Assembly: GCF_024584515.1 (NCBI RefSeq)
Contig: NZ_CP102173.1
Span: 2,232,001-2,296,000 of the forward strand
DNA length: 64,000 bases
From: Aeromicrobium wangtongii
Lineage (GTDB): Bacteria; Actinomycetota; Actinomycetes; Propionibacteriales; Nocardioidaceae
Direction of reading: 5' to 3'
Part shown: one piece after another, positions 34,959 to 43,261 of the stretch
How positions within the stretch are numbered: the stretch's first letter is position 1
Layout: the number at the start of each line of letters is the position of its first letter
Notes under the pieces: generated by a model
What the model was told of the DNA's origin: nothing
The model's input: the letters and a program-made list of their open reading frames with translations, nothing else
Database searches by the model: none
Program-made: the position numbers and the translations under genes

Positions 34959-35894
34959 TCACGGGCAGCCGATGGACTCCTTGACGTAGCGCACCAGCTC
35001 GATGGCCTCCTCGCGTCGCTCGGACTCCGGTCGCTGATCGGCCGGCGCCCAGCCCAGCGGCGAGGACTCGGCCCGCAGGACACACGTGTCGCCCACGTTG
35101 AGGTTGATGCCGCCGGCGGTGTCGAACTGCGCCTGGTCGCCGTCCACCTCGACTAAGGTGTCCGGGCCACCGGCGATCGCGCTGAACTTCCCGGTCGCAG
35201 CGACCGCCGCCAGCGTGAGCGTCCGCGCGTCACTCACGTAGTTGCACTCCACCCAGCTGTTGCCGCTGGCAGAGCCGCGGGCCACCAGCGTCGCGCCGAC
35301 AGCCTTCTGGACCTGCGGGTCCGACGGCGGCGGGCATGCCTCCGGCAGACGCACCGCCCCCGGCTTCTCCTGGCCGAGGGCGGACGCGACCTCCTTGGCC
35401 ACTGCGATCATGTCGTCGCGGCTGATCCCGTCGCCGCTGCTGCCGATGTACGCATCGCTGTTGACGATCAGCTCGTGGTCGCCGACGCGCGCCGCGATGC
35501 GGACGCCGTCGTAGCTGTTGTCTCCGATGTACGCCTGGTCACCGATGCCGTCCAGCGGCTGGGCCGCTTCCACGAGGGTCTCCAGACCGGGTCCTCCCGG
35601 GGCCGCCCGGACGGCGAATCCCACGTCGACCCCGGTGTTGATCCGGCACTCGACGAACAGCTCGGCGCCCCGCATCAGGCCCTCGTGGGGCTTGCTCTGC
35701 TCGTCGGCCGACCTGGCCTGCAGGTCCTTGACCGTGTCGTCCGACACCAGCGAGCAGACGTCGAGTCCCGCGTCGCCGGACGTCTGCGACCGGTCCCCGC
35801 CGTTCCCGCCGTCCCCGCCGTCCTCGCTGTCAGTGCCGCACGCGCCGGCCAGCGCCAGCACGCAGATGGTCACGATCGACACCAGACGCCGCAT
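34959..35894 (-). CDS. secreted lipoprotein of unknown function
   Basis: Protein of 311 residues with a lipoprotein signal (LVSIVTICVLALAGAC, C19) followed by a flexible Gly/Asp/Ser stretch (DSEDGGDGGNGGDRS). Two similar halves follow, each with a DVCSLVSDDTV- or EACPPPSDPQV-like start and paired cysteines, resembling the DUF3558-type lipoproteins of actinobacteria (tentative). No catalytic motif. It stands alone and converges with the preceding membrane-anchored protein. Confidence 0.72.
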   Translation of the reverse strand: MRRLVSIVTICVLALAGACGTDSEDGGDGGNGGDRSQTSGDAGLDVCSLVSDDTVKDLQARSADEQSKPHEGLMRGAELFVECRINTGVDVGFAVRAAPGGPGLETLVEAAQPLDGIGDQAYIGDNSYDGVRIAARVGDHELIVNSDAYIGSSGDGISRDDMIAVAKEVASALGQEKPGAVRLPEACPPPSDPQVQKAVGATLVARGSASGNSWVECNYVSDARTLTLAAVAATGKFSAIAGGPDTLVEVDGDQAQFDTAGGINLNVGDTCVLRAESSPLGWAPADQRPESERREEAIELVRYVKESIGCP

Positions 35895-35960
35895 GAGATC
35901 CCCCCCGAGATGAATTCGCGTGAGGCGATTGTGGCAGCGATCGGCGCGCTCCGCAGGGGA

Positions 35961-36530
35961 TCAGGCGCCGGCCTCGCGGGCGGCCTTCTTCTGCTCCTGC
36001 TTGAACGCACGCACCTTGGCCAGCGACTCCGCGTCCACGACATCGGCCACCGACCGGAAGCCCTTGCGGCCGTAGTCGCCGACGACGGTCGTCCAGCCGC
36101 GAGGCTTGACGTCCAGCTGCTTGGCCAGCAGCGCCGTGAAGATCTTGGCCTTCTGCTCGCCGAACCCCGGCAGCGCGGTGAGCCGCTTCATCAGCGCCTC
36201 GCCGGTGGACGCCTCGGTCCAGATCCGGGACGCGTCGCCGTCGTACTCGTCGACCACGATGCGCGCCAGCGCCTGCAGCCGTCCGGCCATCGAGCGTCCA
36301 TAGCGGTGGATCGCCGGCGGCGTCGAGCACAGCTCGGCGAACGCCTCGGGATCGGCGTCCGCGATCGCGGCCGGGTCGAGCGTGCCGAAGCGGTCCAACA
36401 CCTTGGCCGGGCCGGCGAAGGCCCGCTCCATCGGGAACTGCTGGTCGAGCATCATTCCGGCCAGCAGAGCGAACGGGTTCTCGGTCAGCACCTGGTCGGC
36501 ATGGGGGTCCTGGGCGATCTGGAGGGGCAT
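35961..36530 (-). CDS. HhH-GPD-type base excision DNA repair protein
   Basis: Protein of 189 residues of the helix-hairpin-helix glycosylase superfamily. NPFALLAGMMLDQQFPMERAF near the N-terminus corresponds to the conserved FxxLxxxILsQQ segment, and ALPGFGEQKAKIF (about 120-132) is the HhH motif. The catalytic lysine and aspartate of typical members cannot be placed with certainty (VGDYGRKGF follows), and no iron-sulphur cysteines are present. It probably removes damaged bases. The start at 36530 is chosen from homology and a GAGG site; the longer frame reads into upstream sequence of the SMR leader. Confidence 0.8.
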   Translation of the reverse strand: MPLQIAQDPHADQVLTENPFALLAGMMLDQQFPMERAFAGPAKVLDRFGTLDPAAIADADPEAFAELCSTPPAIHRYGRSMAGRLQALARIVVDEYDGDASRIWTEASTGEALMKRLTALPGFGEQKAKIFTALLAKQLDVKPRGWTTVVGDYGRKGFRSVADVVDAESLAKVRAFKQEQKKAAREAGA

Positions 36531-36540
36531 GGCCTCATTC

Positions 36541-36646
36541 TCCCACCGCAGCCGGACGTGCCAGACTGGGCGCAGAGCCCTGACGGGCTCCCGGACGAGC
36601 GGTGCCGTACCCGGTGTGCGACAAGACGGCGCCAAGGAGAACTCTC
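36541..36646 (+). promoter_or_regulatory. structured 5' leader of the SMR transporter gene, possible guanidine riboswitch
   Basis: The 116-bp gap between the HhH gene and the SMR gene contains GAGCCCTGACGGGCTC (a 6-bp stem with a TGAC loop), an upstream ACTGGGCGCAGAG that recalls the ykkC segment ACUGG-x-CGAGAG, and a final GCGACAAGACGGCGCC before the ribosome binding site. This is partial resemblance only; no alignment to the guanidine-I model was possible here. Confidence 0.3.
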
Positions 36647-36961
36647 ATGTCCTGGCTCGTCCTCGTGGTGTCCGGCGTCCTCGAAGCGGTGTGGGCCACC
36701 GCCCTCGGCCGCTCGGACGGCCTGACCCGTCTCGTGCCCACCATCGTCTTCGCGATCTCGATCGTGCTGAGCATGGGCGGCCTCGCCTATGCGATGCGCG
36801 AGCTACCGGTCGGCACCTCGTACACCGTGTGGGTCGGCATCGGTGCGACGCTGACCGTCACCGTCGCGATGATCACCGGCCAGGAGCCCGCGTCCGTCGT
36901 CAAGGTGCTGCTGATCGCCGGCATCGTCGGCTGCGTGATCGGGCTCAAGCTGCTGCACTGA
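36647..36961 (+). CDS. small multidrug resistance family transporter, Gdx/SugE-like
   Basis: Protein of 104 residues with four transmembrane segments. The essential glutamate of SMR proteins is E13 in SGVLEAVWATALG. The segment ELPVGTSYTVWVGIGA is closer to guanidinium exporters (Gdx/SugE) than to EmrE. These proteins act as antiparallel dimers that exchange substrate for protons. ATG at 36647 follows AAGGAGA. It is the only member here, so a homodimer is expected. The upstream leader may be regulatory. Confidence 0.88.
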   Translation: MSWLVLVVSGVLEAVWATALGRSDGLTRLVPTIVFAISIVLSMGGLAYAMRELPVGTSYTVWVGIGATLTVTVAMITGQEPASVVKVLLIAGIVGCVIGLKLLH

Positions 36962-36978
36962 GCCCGAGCGTGGCTCAG
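36958..36978. terminator. small stem-loop between convergent genes
   Basis: CTGAGCC and GGCTCAG (7 bp) contain the stop codons of both the SMR gene and the TetR gene. The stem is short, so termination strength is uncertain. Confidence 0.4.
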
Positions 36979-37610
36979 ACGGCGGGCTCGGTCACGGTCA
37001 GCAGCAACAGCGGCAGCGTGCCCTTCAGCAGGCCCAGGTCGATCGGGCGGTCCTCGATCAAGGCCTCGCGCAGCGCGCTCTCGTAGGTGCCCATCAGGAT
37101 CGTCGCGGCGTGCGAGACGCTGACCGTCAGGCGCAGCCGGAGCGTCTGCAGGACGGTGGACATGAAGTCCTCGAAGTCGGCCCGCACCTGGCGCCAGGCC
37201 TCGACGAAGGCGCGCCCGACGGCGTCGTCGCGCACCCCGCGCAGCTGGAACTCGGCGTTGACCAGGAACCACTCGCGGTCCTGCGGCTGCATCAGCAGGA
37301 ACCGGTCGATCATGACGCCGAAGGCCTCGACGACGTCCAGCCCCTCGTACGACGCGGGGTCGGCCGCCGCCCGCAGCGCGGTGAACATCCGCTCGCGCTC
37401 CTGGTCGAGCAGCGCCAGCACCAGGTCGTCCTTGCTGCCGAAGTTGGAGTAGAACGCGCCGCGGGTGAACCCGGCCTGGTCGCAGATGTGCTCGACGGAC
37501 GCGCCCTGGATGCCCTCACGGGCCAGCACCTCGCGGGCGGCGTCGAGCAGGCGCTCGCGGGTCGCGGCCCGGCGGCGCACGGCGGGTCGCGCGGGTGAGC
37601 TGTCCGACAT
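36975..37610 (-). CDS. TetR/AcrR-family transcriptional regulator
   Basis: Protein of 211 residues. The N-terminal helix-turn-helix (about 15-62) reads RERLLDAAREVLAREGIQGASVEHICDQAGFTRGAFYSNFGSKDDLV-like, a textbook TetR DNA-binding domain; the rest is a helical ligand-binding domain. ATG at 37610 follows AGGAAGGA. It is divergent from the RND-ABC fusion gene, and a palindrome in the gap overlaps that gene's -35, so it most likely represses the exporter until a ligand binds. Ligand unknown. Confidence 0.93.
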   Translation of the reverse strand: MSDSSPARPAVRRRAATRERLLDAAREVLAREGIQGASVEHICDQAGFTRGAFYSNFGSKDDLVLALLDQERERMFTALRAAADPASYEGLDVVEAFGVMIDRFLLMQPQDREWFLVNAEFQLRGVRDDAVGRAFVEAWRQVRADFEDFMSTVLQTLRLRLTVSVSHAATILMGTYESALREALIEDRPIDLGLLKGTLPLLLLTVTEPAV

Positions 37611-37652
37611 ACCAGTCCTTCCTGCGGTGAGGCCCACATCATAGTTCAATAC

Positions 37653-37682
37653 ATTGACGTACTCAATACACAAACGTATCGT
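37653..37682 (+). promoter_or_regulatory. promoter and TetR operator of the RND-ABC fusion transporter
   Basis: Inverted repeat ATTGA-N5-TCAAT (37653-37667) overlaps a -35 TTGACG (37654-37659). After 17 bp comes -10 TATCGT (37677-37682), seven bases before the GTG at 37690. A bound repressor would block RNA polymerase directly, and the transcript would be leaderless. Confidence 0.65.
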
Positions 37683-37689
37683 CCTTGCG

Positions 37690-40581
37690 GTGTCGAACTC
37701 CCTGTACGCCCTCGGCCGCTGGGCCTTCCGCCATCCACGCCGCGTGCTCGGCGGGTGGGTGCTGGTGCTGCTGGTCGCCGGCGTCGCAGCCGTGGGCCTG
37801 GGCGACGGCACCAAGAACGCCTTCGACATCCCCGGCACCGAGTCGCAGGAGGCGATCGACTCGCTGGGGCGGACGTTTCCCGAGCTGAGCGGCACCTCGG
37901 CCTATCTCATCGTCGTGGCACCCGACGGCGGGACGGTCGACGATCCCGCCACCAAGCGCCTGGTCACCGACGCCGTCGCCGAGATCTTGCAGGTCGAGGG
38001 AGTCACCGAGGCGGTCTCGCCCTATGACAAGGGCAATGCGATCGGCCTGTCCAAGGACCGTCATGCCGCCCAGGTGCAGATCCAGTTCGACCGCGAGCTG
38101 ACCGACGTCACGCCGGCCGAGCGCGACCAGCTGGTCGACACCGGGGACGCGCTGAAGGCCGCCGGCCACACGGTCGCCTTCGGCGGCGACGTGTTCACCA
38201 ACACCGGCCCCCAGCTGTCGATCATCGAGGTCATCGGCATCATCGTGGCGTTCATCGTCCTGCTGGTGATGTTCCGGTCGCTGCGCGCCGCGGTGATGCC
38301 GATCGTCACCGCGGTGCTGGGCGTGCTGGTCACGATGGGCATCACGATCGCCGCCACCGGATTCGCCTCGATCTCCTCGACCGCTCCCCTGCTGGCGCTC
38401 ATGATCGGTCTGGCGGTCGGCATCGACTACGCCCTGTTCATCGTGTCGCGCCACCGCGAGCTGCTCGGCGACGGGCTGGAGCCCGAGGAGGCCGCGGCGC
38501 GGTCGGTGGCCACGGCCGGCTCGGCGGTGGTGTTCGCCGGCATCACGGTCGTCATCGCCCTGCTGGGCCTGGCGATCGCCCGCATCCCGTTCCTGACCAT
38601 CATGGGCGCGGTCGCCGCGCTGTCGGTCGTCATCGCGGTGGCCGTGGCGCTGACCGCGCTGCCTGCACTGCTGGGACGCGCGGGGGCGCGACTGACTCCG
38701 AGTGCCGGCCACGCGCCGGGAGGGTTCTCGCGCCGGTGGGTGACGGTGATGACGCGGTTCCCGCTGATCGCGATCGTCGTGGTCGTGGTGGGCCTGGCGA
38801 TCACCGCCATCCCGGCCAAGGACCTGCAGCTCGCGCTGCCCGACAACGGCACCGCACCGGCCGGCAGCACCCAGCGAGTCGCCTTCGACCTGATCGACGA
38901 GCACTTCGGTCCCGGCCACAACGGTCCCCTGCTGGTCAGCATCGACATCATCTCCACGACCGACCCGATCGGCGTCGTGGACGACATCGCCGCCGACCTG
39001 CGCGCGATGCCCGGCGTGGCCGACATCGGTCTGGCCACGCCCAACCGCACCGCCGACACCGGCATCGTCCAGGTCATCCCCACGACCGGACCGACCGACG
39101 AGCGGACCACCGAGCTGGTGCGTGCGATCCGCGACCGCGCCCCTGAGTGGCGCACCGAGCACGGTGTCCCCGTGGCCGTCACGGGTCTGACCGCCGGCGG
39201 CATCGACGTGTCCGACCGACTGCAGGGCGCACTGCTCCCGTTCGGCGTCGTCGTGGTGGGCCTGTCGGTGCTGCTGCTGATGATCGTGTTCCGCTCGATC
39301 GTCGTGCCGCTCAAGGCCACGCTGGGCTTCCTGCTGTCGACCGGCGCCTCGTTCGGCGCGGTCGTCGCGGTCTTCCAGTGGGGCTGGCTGATGGAGCTCG
39401 TCCACCTGGAGCACACCGGCCCGCTGATCAGCTTCCTGCCGATCATCTTGATGGCGGTGCTGTTCGGCCTCTCGATGGACTACGAGGTGTTCTTGATGGC
39501 GCGGATGAAGGAGGAGTACGTCCGCTCGAACGATCCGCGCCGGGCGATCGTCGACGGCTTCGTGGGCAGCTCCCGCGTCGTCACGGCTGCCGCGGTCATC
39601 ATGCTGGCGGTGTTCGCGGCCTTCGTCCCCGAGGGCGACCCGAACATCAAGCCGATCGCGTTCGCGCTGGCGATCGGCGTCTTCGTCGACGCCTTCCTCA
39701 TCCGGATGCTGTTCGCGCCGGCCGTGCTCGAGCTGTTCGGCCGCCGCGCGTGGACCCTGCCGGCAGCGCTCGAACGACGCCTGCCCCACGTCGATGTGGA
39801 GGGCGAGGGCCTGCACCGCCGGGTCGACCTGGCCGCGTGGCCGCGTCCGGGCTCGACCGCCGCCATCACCGCGGCGGCGCTGACAACCGAGGGACCCGAG
39901 GGACCCGTGTTCAACGACGTCTCGGTCGAGGTCGAGCCCGGCGACTGGCTCGTGGTGCACGGCCCGACCGGGACCGGCAAGACCGCCCTGCTGCTGACGT
40001 TCGCCGGTCGGATGGCCTTCGACAGCGGACGCCTGCGCATCGCCGGCCACCTGCTGCCGCAGGAGTCCTCGCGGGTCCGCCACCGCGTCGCGCTGGCCGA
40101 GCTGGCGGGCGTCAACGACCTCGAGGACAACCTCACCGTCGACCAGCACATCGCCGAGCGCCTCTCCATCCGGTCCTTCGGGCTGTCGGTCAGCCGTCGC
40201 CGCCTCGGGCCGGTCCTGGGCCAGCTCAACGACGCCCTCGAGCAGGCCCACCGGCAGGCAGGCATCCCGTTCGAGCCGGTTGCCGGGTCGGCGCTCGTCG
40301 CGACCCTGACCCGGCTGGAGCGCAAGCTGCTGGGCATCGTGCTGGCGCTCACCGACGATCCCCGCATCGTCATCGTCGACGATGCGGACGAGCTGCGCGC
40401 CGCCGAGGACATCGACCTGTTGTGGTCGGCCCTGGCGACGTTGCTCGAGCACCACGACGTGACGCTCGTGGCGAGCGTCCTGTCGGCCTCGGCGGCACCC
40501 ATGACCTCCGGCTCCACCTCCAGCCGGCTCCACCTCCTGGAGCTGGACACCTCCCGCACCCCTGCTGAGTTGATGCTCTGA
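37690..40581 (+). CDS. RND/MMPL-family exporter fused to a degenerate ABC ATPase-like domain
   Basis: Protein of about 963 residues from the GTG at 37690 (leaderless context; a TTG at 37654 is in frame but lies inside the operator). Residues about 1-700 are an MMPL transporter: 11-12 transmembrane segments in two halves, with GLAVGIDYALFIVSRHRE and GLSMDYEVFLMARMKEEY as the paired proton-relay motifs. Residues about 715-940 form a nucleotide-binding-like domain with Walker A GPTGTGKT (758-765) and a Walker B RIVIVDDADE (892-901). The ABC signature LSGGQ, the Q-loop glutamine and the H-switch are not recognisable. The next gene starts on its last base. It probably exports lipids or hydrophobic compounds; the role of the ATPase-like part is unclear. 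Confidence 0.88.
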   Translation: MSNSLYALGRWAFRHPRRVLGGWVLVLLVAGVAAVGLGDGTKNAFDIPGTESQEAIDSLGRTFPELSGTSAYLIVVAPDGGTVDDPATKRLVTDAVAEILQVEGVTEAVSPYDKGNAIGLSKDRHAAQVQIQFDRELTDVTPAERDQLVDTGDALKAAGHTVAFGGDVFTNTGPQLSIIEVIGIIVAFIVLLVMFRSLRAAVMPIVTAVLGVLVTMGITIAATGFASISSTAPLLALMIGLAVGIDYALFIVSRHRELLGDGLEPEEAAARSVATAGSAVVFAGITVVIALLGLAIARIPFLTIMGAVAALSVVIAVAVALTALPALLGRAGARLTPSAGHAPGGFSRRWVTVMTRFPLIAIVVVVVGLAITAIPAKDLQLALPDNGTAPAGSTQRVAFDLIDEHFGPGHNGPLLVSIDIISTTDPIGVVDDIAADLRAMPGVADIGLATPNRTADTGIVQVIPTTGPTDERTTELVRAIRDRAPEWRTEHGVPVAVTGLTAGGIDVSDRLQGALLPFGVVVVGLSVLLLMIVFRSIVVPLKATLGFLLSTGASFGAVVAVFQWGWLMELVHLEHTGPLISFLPIILMAVLFGLSMDYEVFLMARMKEEYVRSNDPRRAIVDGFVGSSRVVTAAAVIMLAVFAAFVPEGDPNIKPIAFALAIGVFVDAFLIRMLFAPAVLELFGRRAWTLPAALERRLPHVDVEGEGLHRRVDLAAWPRPGSTAAITAAALTTEGPEGPVFNDVSVEVEPGDWLVVHGPTGTGKTALLLTFAGRMAFDSGRLRIAGHLLPQESSRVRHRVALAELAGVNDLEDNLTVDQHIAERLSIRSFGLSVSRRRLGPVLGQLNDALEQAHRQAGIPFEPVAGSALVATLTRLERKLLGIVLALTDDPRIVIVDDADELRAAEDIDLLWSALATLLEHHDVTLVASVLSASAAPMTSGSTSSRLHLLELDTSRTPAELML

Positions 40582-42701
40582 TGATCCCCTCGCCGTCCCT
40601 TCCCTGGTTCGAGCTGGCCAGGTTCCGGCGCAGCCGGCTGACCCGAGCCGCCATCGTCGCGGTCGCGCTGGTGCCGTTGTTCTACGGCGCGATGTACGTG
40701 TGGGCCAATCTCGACCCGACCGGCAACATCGACTCCGTCAAGGCTGCCGTGGTCAACGAGGACAAGCTGATCGAGATCACCGGCCGCGACGGCAAGAAGC
40801 AGCCCGTCGCGATCGGCCGCCAGCTGGCCGGCAACCTGGTCAGCGACGACGGCGACAACAACTACGACTGGGTGCTCACCGATGCCAAGGACGCCCAGCG
40901 CGGGCTGGCCACCGGCGACTACAAGGCCGTCCTGACGATCCCCGAGAACCTGTCGAGTGCCGCCACCTCCACCAGCGGGGACCCGCAGGACGCGATCCAG
41001 GGCAATCTGGACCTGCAGACCAATGACGCGGTCAACTACATCAACGGGACCATCGCCCGGACGATCCTGCAGGCGGCCAAGTCGGCGCTCAACGCGCAGG
41101 TCACCGAGACCTACCTGGACAACGTCTATCTGAGCTTCTCCGATCTCAAGCTCGCGCTCGACGACGCCGCCGACGGCGCGGCCGAGCTCGCCGACGGCTC
41201 CGACCAGCTGTCGGACGGCGCGGGCGAGCTCGGTGACGGGGCCGATCAGCTCGCCGGGGGTGCCGGCGAGCTGGCCGACGGCGCCGGCACCCTGGCCGAC
41301 GGCAACCGCAAGCTCGCCCGCGGGGCGAAGCAGCTCGACTCCGGCGCCAAGCAGCTGTCCTCGGGCCTGGAGCAGCTGGACGAGCGCACCTCGACGCTGC
41401 CGCGCGACTCCCGGCGGCTGGCCGACGGGGCCGCCCAGGTCGCCGATGGCACGGCCCAGGTCGACGAGCTCGTTCAGGGCGTGACCAAGGGCCTCCTGGG
41501 ATCCACCGACCGCGCCGAGACCGACATCGACCGGCTCGCGAGCTCGCTGCGCACCCTGGCCAACCAGTGCCGTGACGCTTCCCCGGCCGGCCTGGACTGC
41601 TCGGCGATCGAGGGTACCGCGAGCCGCGCCGGCGACCTCAAGACCTTCGTCCGCGACGTGCGCGGTCGGGCGTCCGGCGCCGGCCAGCAGACCCGCCTGC
41701 TCGCCGACGGTGCCCGCCAGGTCGCCGACGGCACCTCCGAGCTGGCCCGCAGCGTCCCGGCCCTGGTCGACGCGATCGGGCAGGCGTCCGACGGCGCGAA
41801 CCGGCTGACCGACGGAACCGGCCAGCTCCGCAAGGGAGCGGACGCCGCGGCGTCCGGCGCCGACCGCCTGGCCGACGGCGGTGACGAGCTCGCCGTTGGC
41901 GCCGACCAGCTCGCCGATGGTGCGGGTCAGCTCGTCGACGGCGCCGACCAGCTGTCGGCGGGCGCGACGAAGCTGTCCACCGGCCTGGACGAGGGCAGCG
42001 GCCAGGTGCCGGACTACACCTCGTCCGAGCGCGAGAAGCTCGCGAAGACCGCCGCAACACCCATCGAGGACGCGGCTGATCGCCTGCACCCGGTGAAGAA
42101 CTACGGCGCCGCGCTCGCGCCGTACTTCATCTCCCTGGCCCTGTGGGTCGGTGCCATGGCGATCTTCCTGCTGCTGCGACCGCTGTCGGCGCGTGCCATC
42201 GCATCGACGGCCGGCAGCATCCGCACCGCGCTGGCCGGCTACCTGCCGGGCCTGGCGATCTCGCTCGTCCAGGTCGCGCTGCTGCTGGCCGTGCTGCAGG
42301 GCATCATCGGCGTCGAGCCGGCCAACCAAGCACTGCTGATCGGCATCGCCCTGGCCACGGCTGCCGTGTTCGTCGCGATCAACCAGATGTTCGTCGCACT
42401 GCTCGGCCCGGCCGGACGCTTCGCGGCGCTGGTGTTCGTCAGCCTGCAGCTGACCTCATCGGGCGGCACCTACCCGATCGAGACGTCACCGCCGTTCTTC
42501 AACGTGCTGCACGACCTGCTGCCGATGACCTACACGGTCCACGGGCTGCGGGCGGCGCTGGCCGGCGGCACCGACGGGGTGGTGCGCGACGTCCTGGTGC
42601 TGGGGCTGTTCACGGCGCTGGCGCTGGGCGTCACGGTGCTGGCGGCACGGCGCAAGCAGATCGTCACGATCACCCGGCTGCACCCGACGCTGCAGGTCTA
42701 G
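40581..42701 (+). CDS. YhgE/Pip-family (ABC-2-like) membrane protein
   Basis: Protein of 706 residues. One N-terminal transmembrane segment (AAIVAVALVPLFYGAMYVWANLD) is followed by a large extracytoplasmic region (about 40-500) full of short repeats of the LADGADQLADGAGQL type, expected to form a long helical coiled structure. Five C-terminal transmembrane segments follow (about 510-700), as in ABC-2 permeases. Relatives include the phage infection protein Pip and the type VII secretion protein EsaA. Such permeases lack an ATPase; here the only ATPase-like domain is the one fused to the MMPL protein, whose stop codon overlaps this start by one base. Confidence 0.88.
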   Translation: MIPSPSLPWFELARFRRSRLTRAAIVAVALVPLFYGAMYVWANLDPTGNIDSVKAAVVNEDKLIEITGRDGKKQPVAIGRQLAGNLVSDDGDNNYDWVLTDAKDAQRGLATGDYKAVLTIPENLSSAATSTSGDPQDAIQGNLDLQTNDAVNYINGTIARTILQAAKSALNAQVTETYLDNVYLSFSDLKLALDDAADGAAELADGSDQLSDGAGELGDGADQLAGGAGELADGAGTLADGNRKLARGAKQLDSGAKQLSSGLEQLDERTSTLPRDSRRLADGAAQVADGTAQVDELVQGVTKGLLGSTDRAETDIDRLASSLRTLANQCRDASPAGLDCSAIEGTASRAGDLKTFVRDVRGRASGAGQQTRLLADGARQVADGTSELARSVPALVDAIGQASDGANRLTDGTGQLRKGADAAASGADRLADGGDELAVGADQLADGAGQLVDGADQLSAGATKLSTGLDEGSGQVPDYTSSEREKLAKTAATPIEDAADRLHPVKNYGAALAPYFISLALWVGAMAIFLLLRPLSARAIASTAGSIRTALAGYLPGLAISLVQVALLLAVLQGIIGVEPANQALLIGIALATAAVFVAINQMFVALLGPAGRFAALVFVSLQLTSSGGTYPIETSPPFFNVLHDLLPMTYTVHGLRAALAGGTDGVVRDVLVLGLFTALALGVTVLAARRKQIVTITRLHPTLQV

Positions 42702-43261
42702 CGGTGGGCGTCGGCCGCGTGCTTGATGCGGGCGACATACACCGGCCAGTCGGTGCCGCTGTCGTGGGTGTCGGACCCGGTGCGTCCGTCGGCCAGCTCG
42801 CGGATGATCTCGGCGTGCCCGGCGTGCTGGGCGGTCTCGGCGACCATCCGCACGAGCAGGTAGCCCAACGTCGTGCCGGCCGTCGCCGGTGGCCAGTGCG
42901 GCACCCGGCCGGGCGCGTCGATGGACAGCGCGTCAAGCGTCGTGTCGCCGTGCGCGCAGGCCCGGTGGTAGAGGGCCAGGATCTCCTGGCTGGACTCGTC
43001 GGCCGTGGCCCACATGTCGGCACCGTCCCACACCGAGCCGTCCGCGACCCACGGCAGCACATCGGGCGCCGGTCGTCCGAACGACTCCCCCAGATAGACG
43101 TGCTCGACACCAACCAGATGCTTGACCAGGCCGAGCAGATTGGTGCCGGTCGGTGTCATGGGGCGGCGCAGGTCGTACTCGCTCGCGCCGTCGACCCCGG
43201 CCAGCAGGGCGCCGCGGACCTCGCGCAGCTTGGCGTGCAGGACGTCCTTGAGGTCGCTCAT
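42698..43261 (-). CDS. DinB-family protein (DUF664-like)
   Basis: Protein of 187 residues with the four-helix DinB/YfiT-like fold. The sequences TGTNLLGLVKHLVGVEHVYLGESFGRP and MVAETAQHAGHAEIIRELADG are typical; the histidines in LVKHL, AQHAGH provide the usual metal triad. These proteins are often thiol transferases using mycothiol or bacillithiol, but individual functions are mostly unknown. Its start overlaps the upstream lipoprotein stop by four bases, and its stop overlaps that of the convergent YhgE gene. Confidence 0.85.
   Translation of the reverse strand: MSDLKDVLHAKLREVRGALLAGVDGASEYDLRRPMTPTGTNLLGLVKHLVGVEHVYLGESFGRPAPDVLPWVADGSVWDGADMWATADESSQEILALYHRACAHGDTTLDALSIDAPGRVPHWPPATAGTTLGYLLVRMVAETAQHAGHAEIIRELADGRTGSDTHDSGTDWPVYVARIKHAADAHR

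Noticed and set aside
41165-41990. Tandem DNA repeat in the YhgE gene
   Set aside because: The repetition (GCCGACGG-type) reflects the repeated LADGADQ peptide of this protein family, not a mobile or CRISPR-like repeat.
37663-42329. Long minus-strand frames opposite the MMPL fusion and YhgE genes
   Set aside because: They mirror third-position GC of the real genes, have His/Arg/Gln-rich composition and no ribosome binding sites.
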